The notes: generated from the sequence alone by a model not told the origin. Counted from the stretch's first letter, positions 1-9,114 are shown. The stretch: DNA of 64,000 nt from Pseudoalteromonas holothuriae (GCF_945859825.1 NZ_CAMAPC010000003.1:248001-312000), one strand, 5' to 3'. Numbers and translations are program-made.

Positions 1-2
1 TC

Positions 3-3000
3 GGCATTGGTACGCTGGTAACTGAGAGTCGCCAACCAGACTTTAATACCTTAACACTTACGCAAGAAACACTCGGCACGCCTTCTTATAGCGCACCTGA
101 GCAACTGCGTGGAGAACCTGCGTCTGCAAAATCTGACTTGTACGTGTGGGGTCTAGTATTTTTAGAATGCTTAACAGGGTTACCCGCCGTCACAGGTAAC
201 AGTATTGCATCAATTTATCATAAGCAATTAAGCGATGTACATATTCCTATTCCCAGCGCATTGCTAGGCCACCCATTGGCTGAATTACTGCGCCGTGTAT
301 TACATAAAAATGCCACTGAGCGCGTGATAACAGGCAACGAAATATATTCAGATTTATCCTCTATTAACGTCTCAAACCTAGTTGGCGTACTTGCAGATGC
401 TAATGCGCAACATGGCTTTGACGACACCACCGTACTGATTCGTGATGATGACCCAAACCACAGAGCGCTGCAAGAATACACTGCATTGACTGAGCGAAAA
501 CAACTAACAGTGCTTGCGGTACGGTTAAGTGTAAAAGCACTGAATAACAGCGATAAAGACTACGATGTAATAGATACTGTTTACAAATCTCAGCGCAATA
601 ACCTGATTGATATAGCCACACGCTATGGCGCTTACCATGTGGGAAACTTATCAGATACCTGCTTGTTTTATTACGGCTACCCAGTGACCAGTGATAACGA
701 CACTCGATTATGCGCTCGTACCGCACTTGAAATGGTCAGTGAACTCAGTAAACGTAATGCTTTAATGCATGAAGCACATAATGTGGCTATCAACGTGCAC
801 CTTGGCATGCATACTGGGGTATTTATCACTTACGCCAACGCGGTGCCTGAAGGCTATAATGCCAACATTGCAGTCGCACTGTCCCGAGAAGCCGGCGAAA
901 AGCAAATTCTCTGTACCGCAGAATCGAGGGCTATTCTCGACTCATACTCTGAATTTACCAGCTACGGACAAGCCCAAATGGGGCCAATTTTTGACCCTAT
1001 TGATGTGTATAATTTAGTGGGTGAACGCCGAGTAGAAGCCTTTGGATTTATGCGTGGTACACGTAATAATCATGAGCTAATTGGCCGCCACCAAGAGCTT
1101 GAACAAACACTCTCGTTAATAAAAGCCGATAACAATAACACCCGCATTGCCCATATTCATGGTGAAGCAGGCATTGGTAAATCGCGACTATTGCAAGAAA
1201 TACGTGCTAATTCTGCGCAATTTCAACACCTTGTTGCACAATGCCTACCTGAGCATCAAAACAATGCACTCTACCCAATATTGACTCTACTTCGTTACCT
1301 ATTTAACACCACAAACCTTGATACAAAAAACGCATGTGCGTTATTTAGCAAGCACCTTAAGGAGCAAGACAGCACCCTTAACATTGATCAAACTTTACCA
1401 ATTTTACTGGTATGGTTAAATATTGAGTTAGGAGAAGAGTTACAACCCTCAGCACTGGCACCTGATGCTCAAAAAGAGCTACTTTACAATGGTTTAAGTG
1501 CATTGTTATTAGCCAACCAACACTCGCTTAACGAGCTCAAGCTCTATATTGTTGAAGACATTCATTGGGCTGACAGCGCCACGCTTGAGTTTTTGCATCA
1601 CTTTGCGCAAAAGCTTACCTCAGGGCACGTATTACTTAGCACCTCAAGACAAGATATTCCAAGCCAGCTACAAGATTTAACTTTAATGGACGTGAATCTT
1701 AAAAAGCTCACAGAACAAGCCACCGAAGACTTTATTGCTAAACTATTCGACGGCCATAGTGTTGCCCGCAATGTGTTAGATGTATTGGTCAGTAGAACCG
1801 ACGGCATTCCACTGTTTATTGAAGAATTAGTCGGTATGCTAAAACAAAAAGGACTGGTTGCTGATAGCAATGGCACCATTGATTTTGTAAGCCCTGATAA
1901 ATTAGACCAAGTACCAACAAGCTTACGAGAGTCATTACAACAAAAACTCGACAGCTTACTCTACGCCAAAGAAACCGCACAACTGGCCGCCACCATTGGC
2001 CGAGAGTTTGAATACGACCTACTCGTTGCCGCCTCGCCCCTAAGCGAAAACCAAGTTCAAAACGACTTAAATGAACTCATAGAAAACGACTTAATCATCC
2101 ACCAGCGAAGAGTAGATAACGATAGTTATATTTTTAAACATGCGCTGGTCAGAGATGCGGCTTATGAGAGTAGTAATACACAATCTAGAGTTAATTTTCA
2201 TCAGAAAGTTGCTCACTCGATGACTAATATGTCTAATGAAATGATGATTGAGCCTTTAATCATATCCGCTCACTTTCACAAAGCAAATCAGTTCGATGAA
2301 GCCGTAGAATACCGTTTAAAAGCTATTGATAAACAAGTAAAAAGCTCAGCTCATATGTCTGCCATTGAAATTAGTGATGAAGCATTGTGCTGGGATGAAT
2401 TTCAAGGTACTACTAATAAAAATAGCTTACTTAAAGAATTAGATATTTATAAGTCTATGCTTCCTTCTATTATGACCCTATTCGGCTATGGCGCAGAGCG
2501 AGTTCTTGAGTGGGGAGAACACGTAGGAAGAATCACAACAAATGAATTATTCTCATCTAATGAAAAGCAGCAACTATTTGATATGTACAAAAAAAGCAAG
2601 TGGACACTATTTATGTCGGCACACTATGCTTCTCATCGAGTTAAAGCCAGAAAACTTGGTGAAGATTTACTAACAGATGTAACAAAATACGGTACTCGGC
2701 AAGATAAGGTCGTTGTCTTAGTACACCTAGCGCAAGCATACAACATTGATGGTGATTTATTAAAAGCAAAGCAGTTATATGAGCAAGCACTTTCTCTTTA
2801 TGAAGATGATCAAGATGATGTTCTGGCTTTAGAGTATGGTATGAATATCAAAGTACAAATTCTAGCGCTAGCATCATATAACTATTTACATTTAGGTGAG
2901 TTATCAAAAGCTAAAGAATTTGCTTATGCAGCTGAAAAAATAGGTGAGCAGTTGGATTCAATAGGTGAAATTGTTTTTGCAAACATCTTCATTGCCTTGT

Positions 3001-3596
3001 ATCACATATTTTTGAAACAACATGAATATGTAGTAAGTAACTGGGAGAGATTTAATGATAAATACTCCAAACAAGCAACTGGAAATGTCTTCCACCTTCA
3101 TTATTTAGAGTGTTATAGCTATTCATCAGCTAGAGAAACCATACTATCTCAACTCGCTCTAAACAAACAAATAGAAACAGGACAAACTTTTGCTACTGGC
3201 TACTATGTAACTCATTTAGCAGAAGCTTATATAGAAGAAGGTAAATTAGAAGAGGCAATCAACCTGATTCAGACATCATTAGAACGGTGTATAAAACAAG
3301 GTGAGCACTCAGTACTTCCGTTTGTAAAAAAAACTTATGCACAGTGCCTGTATCTAAAATATAGCCAAGCTACTGATGGAATCATTAAGTTATTAAGCGA
3401 ATCGATTTCTGATGCTCAATCTCAAGATGCTAAATTCTTTGAGTTAGAAAGTCGTTACCTACTTTATAAATTAGCCAATACGACAGAGAACCTAACAGAG
3501 TTAAAAAAATTGTACACATGGTTTTCTAACCATAAAGAAACTTTAAATAGTCCACTTTTTAATGAATTAAAAGTGCTTTTTACAAAGGAGAATTAA
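3..3596 (+). CDS. TOMM-system kinase/cyclase-like fusion protein (5' end outside window)
   Basis: This is the 3' part of a long multidomain regulator; the frame is open from base 3, so the N-terminal half of the kinase is missing. The first ~60 codons hold the end of a Ser/Thr kinase domain, with a GTPSYSAPEQ activation/APE motif and a D-x-Y-x-W-G segment. A class III nucleotide cyclase-like region follows (about 490-1020). Next is an AAA/STAND ATPase with Walker A GEAGIGKS (about 1161-1184) and a Walker B-like segment ending EDIHWAD (about 1546-1575). The C-terminal ~450 residues are helical and TPR-like. The cyclase strand that normally reads F-A-D reads AVRLS, so a metal-binding Asp looks lost and cyclase activity is doubtful. 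The architecture matches the family named 'TOMM system kinase/cyclase fusion protein'. It stops 3 nt before the putative precursor gene, which points to co-transcription. Confidence 0.85.
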   Translation, partial: GIGTLVTESRQPDFNTLTLTQETLGTPSYSAPEQLRGEPASAKSDLYVWGLVFLECLTGLPAVTGNSIASIYHKQLSDVHIPIPSALLGHPLAELLRRVLHKNATERVITGNEIYSDLSSINVSNLVGVLADANAQHGFDDTTVLIRDDDPNHRALQEYTALTERKQLTVLAVRLSVKALNNSDKDYDVIDTVYKSQRNNLIDIATRYGAYHVGNLSDTCLFYYGYPVTSDNDTRLCARTALEMVSELSKRNALMHEAHNVAINVHLGMHTGVFITYANAVPEGYNANIAVALSREAGEKQILCTAESRAILDSYSEFTSYGQAQMGPIFDPIDVYNLVGERRVEAFGFMRGTRNNHELIGRHQELEQTLSLIKADNNNTRIAHIHGEAGIGKSRLLQEIRANSAQFQHLVAQCLPEHQNNALYPILTLLRYLFNTTNLDTKNACALFSKHLKEQDSTLNIDQTLPILLVWLNIELGEELQPSALAPDAQKELLYNGLSALLLANQHSLNELKLYIVEDIHWADSATLEFLHHFAQKLTSGHVLLSTSRQDIPSQLQDLTLMDVNLKKLTEQATEDFIAKLFDGHSVARNVLDVLVSRTDGIPLFIEELVGMLKQKGLVADSNGTIDFVSPDKLDQVPTSLRESLQQKLDSLLYAKETAQLAATIGREFEYDLLVAASPLSENQVQNDLNELIENDLIIHQRRVDNDSYIFKHALVRDAAYESSNTQSRVNFHQKVAHSMTNMSNEMMIEPLIISAHFHKANQFDEAVEYRLKAIDKQVKSSAHMSAIEISDEALCWDEFQGTTNKNSLLKELDIYKSMLPSIMTLFGYGAERVLEWGEHVGRITTNELFSSNEKQQLFDMYKKSKWTLFMSAHYASHRVKARKLGEDLLTDVTKYGTRQDKVVVLVHLAQAYNIDGDLLKAKQLYEQALSLYEDDQDDVLALEYGMNIKVQILALASYNYLHLGELSKAKEFAYAAEKIGEQLDSIGEIVFANIFIALYHIFLKQHEYVVSNWERFNDKYSKQATGNVFHLHYLECYSYSSARETILSQLALNKQIETGQTFATGYYVTHLAEAYIEEGKLEEAINLIQTSLERCIKQGEHSVLPFVKKTYAQCLYLKYSQATDGIIKLLSESISDAQSQDAKFFELESRYLLYKLANTTENLTELKKLYTWFSNHKETLNSPLFNELKVLFTKEN

Positions 3597-3599
3597 AAA

Positions 3600-4322
3600 A
3601 TGTCTGAGCAAAAAACACATAAATTAGGTACTAGATATGGGTTCAATAGCACTGCTGATTGCGACACCCCTACACCTGTTGATAATGTTTTAGCTATTAG
3701 TGCCTGGCACTCTGCACTTGGAAGAATGATCGCATATACTTGGAAAAACTGGGATAACGACAAGGAGTTAAGCTACATAGTTAAGTTCCCTGAGTATTAC
3801 TTGGCGAAATTCGGCTTTTTTCCACAGATCCCTGCTTATCAAACGAAAGTCCGCTTTGTAATTAAGAAAGGTGACTCAGTCACTTTCTCTCATGGTAGCG
3901 CAGATGAGGGCGGCACTATTAGCGCTATATCGCAAAGCCAAGAAGCTGAAAAAATTGTTGAATCCCTTAAACCCTGCCCTCAATATATTGTCAACAACAC
4001 TGAATTCCCAACTACTTGTGATATTGAGTCTGTAACAAGTGTCGTTGAAGGTGTTGACCAACCAACTGACGCAGAAATTCGTAAGCACCTTTCCGAACAG
4101 CTTGGACTAAACAATATAGAGTCTGAAAATGAACTATCATCACTTCATAACGGGTGGCAGTTTGAAAACATGAGTGAGCTAACAGGTTGCTTTATTGTAA
4201 CTATCCCACCAAAGCCAAGCTTGCCCGAATCATTAAACCAAGATCAAAAATCAATGATCGAATCACAAGCAATAAGTGACTTCATGGATATTTGTCGTAG
4301 CCAACCTTTCACTTCTTGTTAA
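3600..4322 (+). CDS. Putative TOMM/RiPP precursor, BMA_0021/BMA_0022-like (240 aa)
   Basis: The protein lies between a TOMM kinase/cyclase fusion and TOMM maturation enzymes. Residues about 30-90 (AISAWHSALGRMIAYTWKNW, then a PEYYLAKFGFFPQIP segment and a hydrophobic strand) resemble nitrile-hydratase-like leader peptides. The C-terminal third carries a PP-x-P segment and ends QPFTSC, like the F-T-x-C ends I recall for BMA_0021/BMA_0022 TOMM precursors. Six Cys residues are scattered and there is no signal peptide. A strong Shine-Dalgarno sequence (AAAGGAG) precedes the ATG. At 240 residues it is far longer than ordinary RiPP precursors, so the modified region is unclear; the extreme C-terminus (T, S, C) is the simplest guess. 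It could instead be a non-precursor NHLP-domain protein. Family assignment is by recalled motif pattern and was not searched. Confidence 0.65.
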   Translation: MSEQKTHKLGTRYGFNSTADCDTPTPVDNVLAISAWHSALGRMIAYTWKNWDNDKELSYIVKFPEYYLAKFGFFPQIPAYQTKVRFVIKKGDSVTFSHGSADEGGTISAISQSQEAEKIVESLKPCPQYIVNNTEFPTTCDIESVTSVVEGVDQPTDAEIRKHLSEQLGLNNIESENELSSLHNGWQFENMSELTGCFIVTIPPKPSLPESLNQDQKSMIESQAISDFMDICRSQPFTSC

Positions 4323-4380
4323 TGATTTAAATTACAGCGTACCTAGTGCGCTGTATCCCTCTATATTTCTAGGCAGTTTT

Positions 4381-5490
4381 ATGAGAATTTTCGATTGTGA
4401 TCGGCATGTTATGGAGCCGCTCTTTATATGGGAAAAGTACTTAGACAATCAAGTGTATCAACAATACCCTGTTCACTTTAAACATCATTTTGAAGCTCAG
4501 GTGGATTTACCTCCAACCTACTACATTGGTGAGATTCCTATTTTAAAACACTGGAATCGTGATATCCAACTAGAAACAGCTTTACGTCCACAAAATTCTA
4601 CTGCTCGTAAACTGGCCATGAGTGGATTAGGTCAATTACAAAGTATGGACCAAGACTGTGTAGAGAAAGCGCTTATCTTTCCTACCTTTACTGGCTATAT
4701 CGTTAACCACAAACAAGTGCCAGAGCAAGTATCACTTGCCTATGCTCAAGCATACAATCGTTGGATATTAGACTATTGTATGGTAGACAAAAATCGCCTC
4801 ATACCTGCTGCAATGGTTAGCCGTCACAATACCAGCACACTCGCCAAGCAAGTAGAGTTAATTGCTAAACAAGGCTTTAAAGTCATTACTATTCGTCCAG
4901 AGCCAATAAACGGATATCACTTAGGAGAATCGGTCTATTTTGAGTTTTGGGCAGCTTGTCAAAAATTCAATATTAATATCGCTTTTCATGGTGGCACACA
5001 CTTGCATGGAGACACAATTGGAGCTGATAGGTTTGACACACGATTTAGCTTACATGCTTGCTCACATGTGCTGGAAGCACAAGTGGTATTTTTGAGCCTA
5101 TTGGAAGGGAATGTTTTTGAGCTATATCCGCAACTGAAGTTTATTTTCTTAGAAGCTGGCGCTGCATGGTTACCCTATTGGCTGTGGAGATTAGACAATA
5201 TCTGTTACCCAGAATTTCCGGCTCTTGTAAAAGATAAATTACCAAAGAAGCCTTCTGCTTATTTTAAAAATAGCTGCTACGTTAGCTTTGAAGTTGGTGA
5301 ACCTTGTCTGGATGAAGTCGTTAATTGGATTGGTAATGACAAGTTATTATTTGGTTCGGACTTTCCACACCCTGATCACCAAGGCTTTAATACTAATGCC
5401 CTAACACAAGAGCAAAGTTTATCAAGCCAAGACGTCGAACGTACACTCTTGCAAAACCCACTTGAATGTTTTGGGTGGCCACATGAATAA
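4381..5490 (+). CDS. Amidohydrolase family 2 protein in the TOMM cluster
   Basis: A metal-dependent TIM-barrel hydrolase or decarboxylase of the amidohydrolase-2 family (~369 aa). The N-terminal metal motif is degenerate, D-C-D-R-H (D-x-x-x-H rather than the usual D-x-H), followed by M-E-P. Later come a central FHGGTHLHG histidine segment, a FLEAGAAWLPYW strand and a C-terminal LFGSDFPHPDH motif typical of this family. The ATG at 4381 is preferred over an in-frame codon at 4276 because it begins at the conserved motif and does not overlap the upstream gene; an AGG lies about 8 nt upstream. The product lacks a signal peptide and is probably cytosolic. It overlaps the next gene by 8 nt, suggesting translational coupling. 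Its substrate is unknown; context suggests precursor or product tailoring, which is an inference. Confidence 0.8.
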   Translation: MRIFDCDRHVMEPLFIWEKYLDNQVYQQYPVHFKHHFEAQVDLPPTYYIGEIPILKHWNRDIQLETALRPQNSTARKLAMSGLGQLQSMDQDCVEKALIFPTFTGYIVNHKQVPEQVSLAYAQAYNRWILDYCMVDKNRLIPAAMVSRHNTSTLAKQVELIAKQGFKVITIRPEPINGYHLGESVYFEFWAACQKFNINIAFHGGTHLHGDTIGADRFDTRFSLHACSHVLEAQVVFLSLLEGNVFELYPQLKFIFLEAGAAWLPYWLWRLDNICYPEFPALVKDKLPKKPSAYFKNSCYVSFEVGEPCLDEVVNWIGNDKLLFGSDFPHPDHQGFNTNALTQEQSLSSQDVERTLLQNPLECFGWPHE

Positions 5491-6244
5491 CCACTATCAA
5501 GATAAAGGGTTCCATCTCTTCGATGATAAAAGTATTGCACACAAATTGATTGATGCTGCATTCAAATCAATTCCTGACCTCTTTTGCAATAAGAGCGATA
5601 CAGGATTAAATCACTGGGGTATTGTCAATGGACATGAAAATGGTGCACTGATCCGTGTTGCTCAGCCTCACCTTTGTAGCAGTGCATTTAATAATTTGCT
5701 TATCCATAGCCATATCGGTCAAATAATTGCACATATTCTTAAGTGCAATAAAGTACGCGTTTGGGGGAGCCAATTATATTATAAGCCTCATGGTGTAGGC
5801 AGTAGACTTAATGTTGGTTGGCATAGAGATTCACAACATATGCCTTTTTTTAAAAGCGGAGTTGCGACATTATGGATCCCTCTAGTTGATGTAGCACCTG
5901 ATACAGGCTCACTATGCTATGTATCACAATCTCATCATTTACATCAATTTGAAACGCCTGTTGGTGCACAAGCACTTGAGTTAGAAAAAGAAGCCATGCG
6001 CATTTCAAACACTTCCCAAGGCCAGTGGAGTGAACATGCACTGACTCTCAACAAAGGAGCTTTTGCTATGCATCACTGGGACCTAATCCATGGTAGTAAG
6101 AGTAACCACAGTCTAACACCAAGAGCTGCATTATCTGTTGGCGTGTGCACAGAACACTTACAAGTAAAAGAAACGGAAAATGACTATGGTTATAAACAAA
6201 TTTTAAACAACGACTTTTACTGTCCTGTATTATTTGAGAAATAA
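5483..6244 (+). CDS. Phytanoyl-CoA dioxygenase (PhyH)-like Fe(II)/2-oxoglutarate oxygenase
   Basis: A ~253-residue PhyH-type oxygenase. The iron-binding H-x-D lies in GWHRDSQHMPFF and the distal histidine and 2-oxoglutarate arginine in a MHHWDLIHGSKSNHS...PRAALS segment. The strand between them (TLWIPLVDVAPDTGSLCYV) is characteristic of the family. ATG 5483 overlaps the stop of the amidohydrolase gene by 8 nt and follows a GGTGG; a TTG at 5462 in the same frame is less likely. Known PhyH enzymes hydroxylate unactivated carbons, including in natural product pathways. Within this cluster it is a candidate for hydroxylating a peptide side chain. The substrate is not deducible from sequence. Confidence 0.82.
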   Translation: MNNHYQDKGFHLFDDKSIAHKLIDAAFKSIPDLFCNKSDTGLNHWGIVNGHENGALIRVAQPHLCSSAFNNLLIHSHIGQIIAHILKCNKVRVWGSQLYYKPHGVGSRLNVGWHRDSQHMPFFKSGVATLWIPLVDVAPDTGSLCYVSQSHHLHQFETPVGAQALELEKEAMRISNTSQGQWSEHALTLNKGAFAMHHWDLIHGSKSNHSLTPRAALSVGVCTEHLQVKETENDYGYKQILNNDFYCPVLFEK

Positions 6245-6250
6245 TTAATT

Positions 6251-8257
6251 ATGAATGCACGCTATCTACTTTGGCACCCCAAATTTACTTTCGCAAGCCA
6301 CACTAACACAAAAATTTTTTTATCTAGCAGTACGGTTAATTATATTTTAGACAGCGCCCAGTTACCGTTTATTCAATTTATCGATGGAACAAAAACGGCC
6401 TCCCAAATTGAGAAACTTCTGATAAATACTTATGATAAGTCATCTTTTCACTACTACTTAGACTACATGCTTTCAACTGGGCTAATCCACGAGGCGGTAT
6501 CACCTATAAGCTCTGAACTAATCCCTAGTGTTAAAGTTATAAAACAAGAGCAATGCCCACATTTTGCAGAAATCTTTAACACACTTGATATACACAATAT
6601 CATCATCACTAAAGATATTTCACAAATCAATAGTGAATTTACCAAAGCATTATCACCTTTCATTATTATTGAAGACTTCTACGACAACTTCGTAATTAGC
6701 CCAGTACTTTTTGAATCAACACAGCACCTTTTGGAAGCATACTTAGACGCTAGACTGCAAAACCTCCCACTAATAAACTTTATAAGTCACACTCAAGCGC
6801 GCATTTCAAAAACATATAGCCCCTACAATGATGGAGCATTGGAGGTATCGAAACATCTACTAAATAACTTGATTCGCCATCAAGAATGCACAGTTATCAC
6901 TAGTACCCGCGAAATTGAAAGTTATTATATTCCGCAACCTGAGGAACAACCGATTTGTTCACATGAAATATATTTAAAGGATTGCCTGATTAACTATGAT
7001 GACGATGGCGGCTCTCGCACAGTATCAGCTAAGCAGACGGTGAGTAAAATTTTACCCTATGTCAATCGCTATACAGGGCTAATTAATCAACTTTCTATCT
7101 TAGTTGACAATGCTCAACCGATAAAAATCTATAAAACTGCTTTTTATAAACAAAATCACCAAAACGTTTCCAACGCGACTATCGATAATTTCAATCAAAC
7201 ATGTTTAGGGAAAGGTGTAGAGATAACTCAATCTAAAGCAAGTGCACTTTGTGAAGCACTTGAACGGAAAAATGCACAGTACAGAGATACTGATGTGGGT
7301 ATTTTAACCACGCCCCAATACCTCAATGCAAGACATTATTTATTTCAAAGCCTCACCCCATATAGTAATACGCAGTATGGATTTTTCAAAGACATTACAA
7401 ATTCAGAGTCAAAACGAAAACAAGCCGCACATGAATATAATAACACTGCAATTCATTGGCAACCATGCTGGTCATTAACACATAATGAAAGCGTTTATAT
7501 ACCCAATGTATTATGCTTTGCTAATATGCCCTTGCATGAAGAACAATTCGGGTGCTGGAATTCAAATGGCTGCGCAACAGGAAACAATTTAGAAGAAGCT
7601 ATCTTACAGGCGTTATTTGAACTGATAGAGCGAGATGCAACCGCTATTTGGTGGTATAACAAAATAAAAAGGCCAAACTTTGACTTAACCCAGTTAGACA
7701 CTACTTACTTTACACCACTTCATGCCACCCTTGACACCACTCATCATTATTGGGTGTTGGATATCACTAATGATATAGGTATACCTGTGATGGCTGCTAT
7801 TGGCAAAGATAAAAAGACTCAGGGCTGGACATTTGGCTTCGGCTGCCACTTAAAACCAGAGTTAGCGGCTCAAAGAGCACTCACCGAATTATGTCAGTTA
7901 ATACCTATTCGCGATCAAAACTCAGCCCCATTCAACTTTGACGCAATAATAGATGATTACTTCTTAACCGCACATAATACTACAGTGCAGCATTATGCAA
8001 TTGATTCTGCAAATAATCTTAAGCTAGACATTATAAATATTGTGAAACGTCTTCATGATTTAAACCTTGAAAGCGTAGCATTTGATTATAAACGCACTGA
8101 ATCACCACTGCACACAGCTAAAGTGTTTGTCCCCGGCCTTTGCCATATTTGGCCTCAACTCGGTAATCCGCGTCTTTACAACACCCCCGTCAAGTTAGGC
8201 TGGCTGACAGAGCCTTTAACAGAAGAAACTATCAACCAACAAGGTTTATATATCTGA
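6251..8257 (+). CDS. TOMM YcaO cyclodehydratase with N-terminal leader-binding region
   Basis: A 668-residue fusion. Residues ~1-90 look like the leader-peptide-binding (RRE/PqqD-like) domain of TOMM cyclodehydratases, and ~90-230 like a degenerate E1/SagC-type region. The rest is a SagD-type YcaO domain, which uses ATP to cyclise Cys/Ser/Thr side chains onto the backbone. Diagnostic segments are KGVEITQSKASALCEALER (about 7213-7269), NGCATGNNLEEAILQALFEL and IERDA (about 7567-7641), and the C-terminal PGLCHIWPQLGNPRLYNTPV. It ends QQGLYI and lacks the proline-rich tail of many azoline-forming YcaO proteins. It starts 6 nt after the oxygenase gene. No SagB-type dehydrogenase is in view, so the product may carry azolines, unless one lies left of the window. 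Confidence 0.88.
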   Translation: MNARYLLWHPKFTFASHTNTKIFLSSSTVNYILDSAQLPFIQFIDGTKTASQIEKLLINTYDKSSFHYYLDYMLSTGLIHEAVSPISSELIPSVKVIKQEQCPHFAEIFNTLDIHNIIITKDISQINSEFTKALSPFIIIEDFYDNFVISPVLFESTQHLLEAYLDARLQNLPLINFISHTQARISKTYSPYNDGALEVSKHLLNNLIRHQECTVITSTREIESYYIPQPEEQPICSHEIYLKDCLINYDDDGGSRTVSAKQTVSKILPYVNRYTGLINQLSILVDNAQPIKIYKTAFYKQNHQNVSNATIDNFNQTCLGKGVEITQSKASALCEALERKNAQYRDTDVGILTTPQYLNARHYLFQSLTPYSNTQYGFFKDITNSESKRKQAAHEYNNTAIHWQPCWSLTHNESVYIPNVLCFANMPLHEEQFGCWNSNGCATGNNLEEAILQALFELIERDATAIWWYNKIKRPNFDLTQLDTTYFTPLHATLDTTHHYWVLDITNDIGIPVMAAIGKDKKTQGWTFGFGCHLKPELAAQRALTELCQLIPIRDQNSAPFNFDAIIDDYFLTAHNTTVQHYAIDSANNLKLDIINIVKRLHDLNLESVAFDYKRTESPLHTAKVFVPGLCHIWPQLGNPRLYNTPVKLGWLTEPLTEETINQQGLYI

Positions 8258-8466
8258 TATTTAATGTAGAATTGCCGTCATTAATGCCAATGCGTTTAAT
8301 TAAGTGAGCTATTTTGTGGCAATGCAACCTTGTCGATAGCCAAGCAGAAATTTTACTATGTAAAATAACTACATACCGAAATTTCTCCTTGTTACTAAGC
8401 CATTTATCTATCGCAATGTCTGGTCATTTACTTAGTGCAATTGGTATAAAACATAACTATTTTACA

Positions 8467-8486
8467 TCGGCCTCAACGAAGGCCGA
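8467..8486 (+). promoter_or_regulatory. Leader hairpin directly before the Shine-Dalgarno of the barrel gene
   Basis: A perfect 7-bp stem (TCGGCCT / AGGCCGA) with a 6-nt loop ends 5 nt before the strong AAGGGAGG ribosome site at 8491-8498. The position suggests a 5'UTR stability or translation-control hairpin; it has no T-tract, so it is not an obvious terminator. Confidence 0.4.
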
Positions 8487-8503
8487 CTTAAAGGGAGGTT
8501 CTT

Positions 8504-9097
8504 ATGAACAAATTAATAACGGCTGCTTTGGCCAGCGCGGCGTTTATTTCAGCACCTAGTTTTGCTGATATTGGTATTACCGCATATGCTGGGCAAACTT
8601 ATAGTCAAAAGCTGACCACTAGTAAAGGTCAAAAACATGAACTAGCTGACGATGCGCACTTTGCAGTCAGTATCGACAGGCATATCGATGGTGCTAAGTA
8701 TGGTATTTTTTATAGTAACTTTGAAAGTGAGTTAGAAAATAGCTCACAACACCAAGTAGACTCTGAGCTTTTACTATTTCAAAGTGCCGTGTATCGTCCA
8801 ATCACAAATAACTTACACACTTACTTTGGTGCACAATTGGGTGTTAATCGCATCACAACTAACTTTGTTGATGATGATAATTTCTTTGCAACAGGGCTGT
8901 TTGCAGGGCTTGATTACAAGTTGGGTGCAGGCTTTAGTGTTGGCACAGAAATTAGATGGATTGCTACGATTGTAAAAAACACATCAGTTATCTACTGCGA
9001 TGACGACCCAGAAACAACCGACACGTGTAGCTGGCACTTTGATAGCGACTCACTGAGTCAATTTCAGGCAAGTGCCAATATTACCTATCGCTTTTAA
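8504..9097 (+). CDS. Outer-membrane beta-barrel protein, small
   Basis: A 197-residue exported protein. A Sec signal peptide of about 21 residues ends SAPSFA-D. The mature chain alternates hydrophobic and polar residues in short amphipathic strands (KYGIFYSNFES, LHTYFGAQLGVN, FATGLFAGLDYKLGAG) and ends ANITYRF, with the C-terminal aromatic residue typical of BAM substrates. It is a small OmpA/OmpW-size barrel of unknown ligand. The start is supported by AAGGGAGG 5 nt upstream. One Cys pair (CDDDPETTDTC) may form a loop disulfide. It lies downstream of the TOMM cluster but is separated by ~245 nt, so membership is unproven. Confidence 0.75.
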   Translation: MNKLITAALASAAFISAPSFADIGITAYAGQTYSQKLTTSKGQKHELADDAHFAVSIDRHIDGAKYGIFYSNFESELENSSQHQVDSELLLFQSAVYRPITNNLHTYFGAQLGVNRITTNFVDDDNFFATGLFAGLDYKLGAGFSVGTEIRWIATIVKNTSVIYCDDDPETTDTCSWHFDSDSLSQFQASANITYRF

Positions 9098-9114
9098 CAG
9101 AGCTTTAAAAAGCC

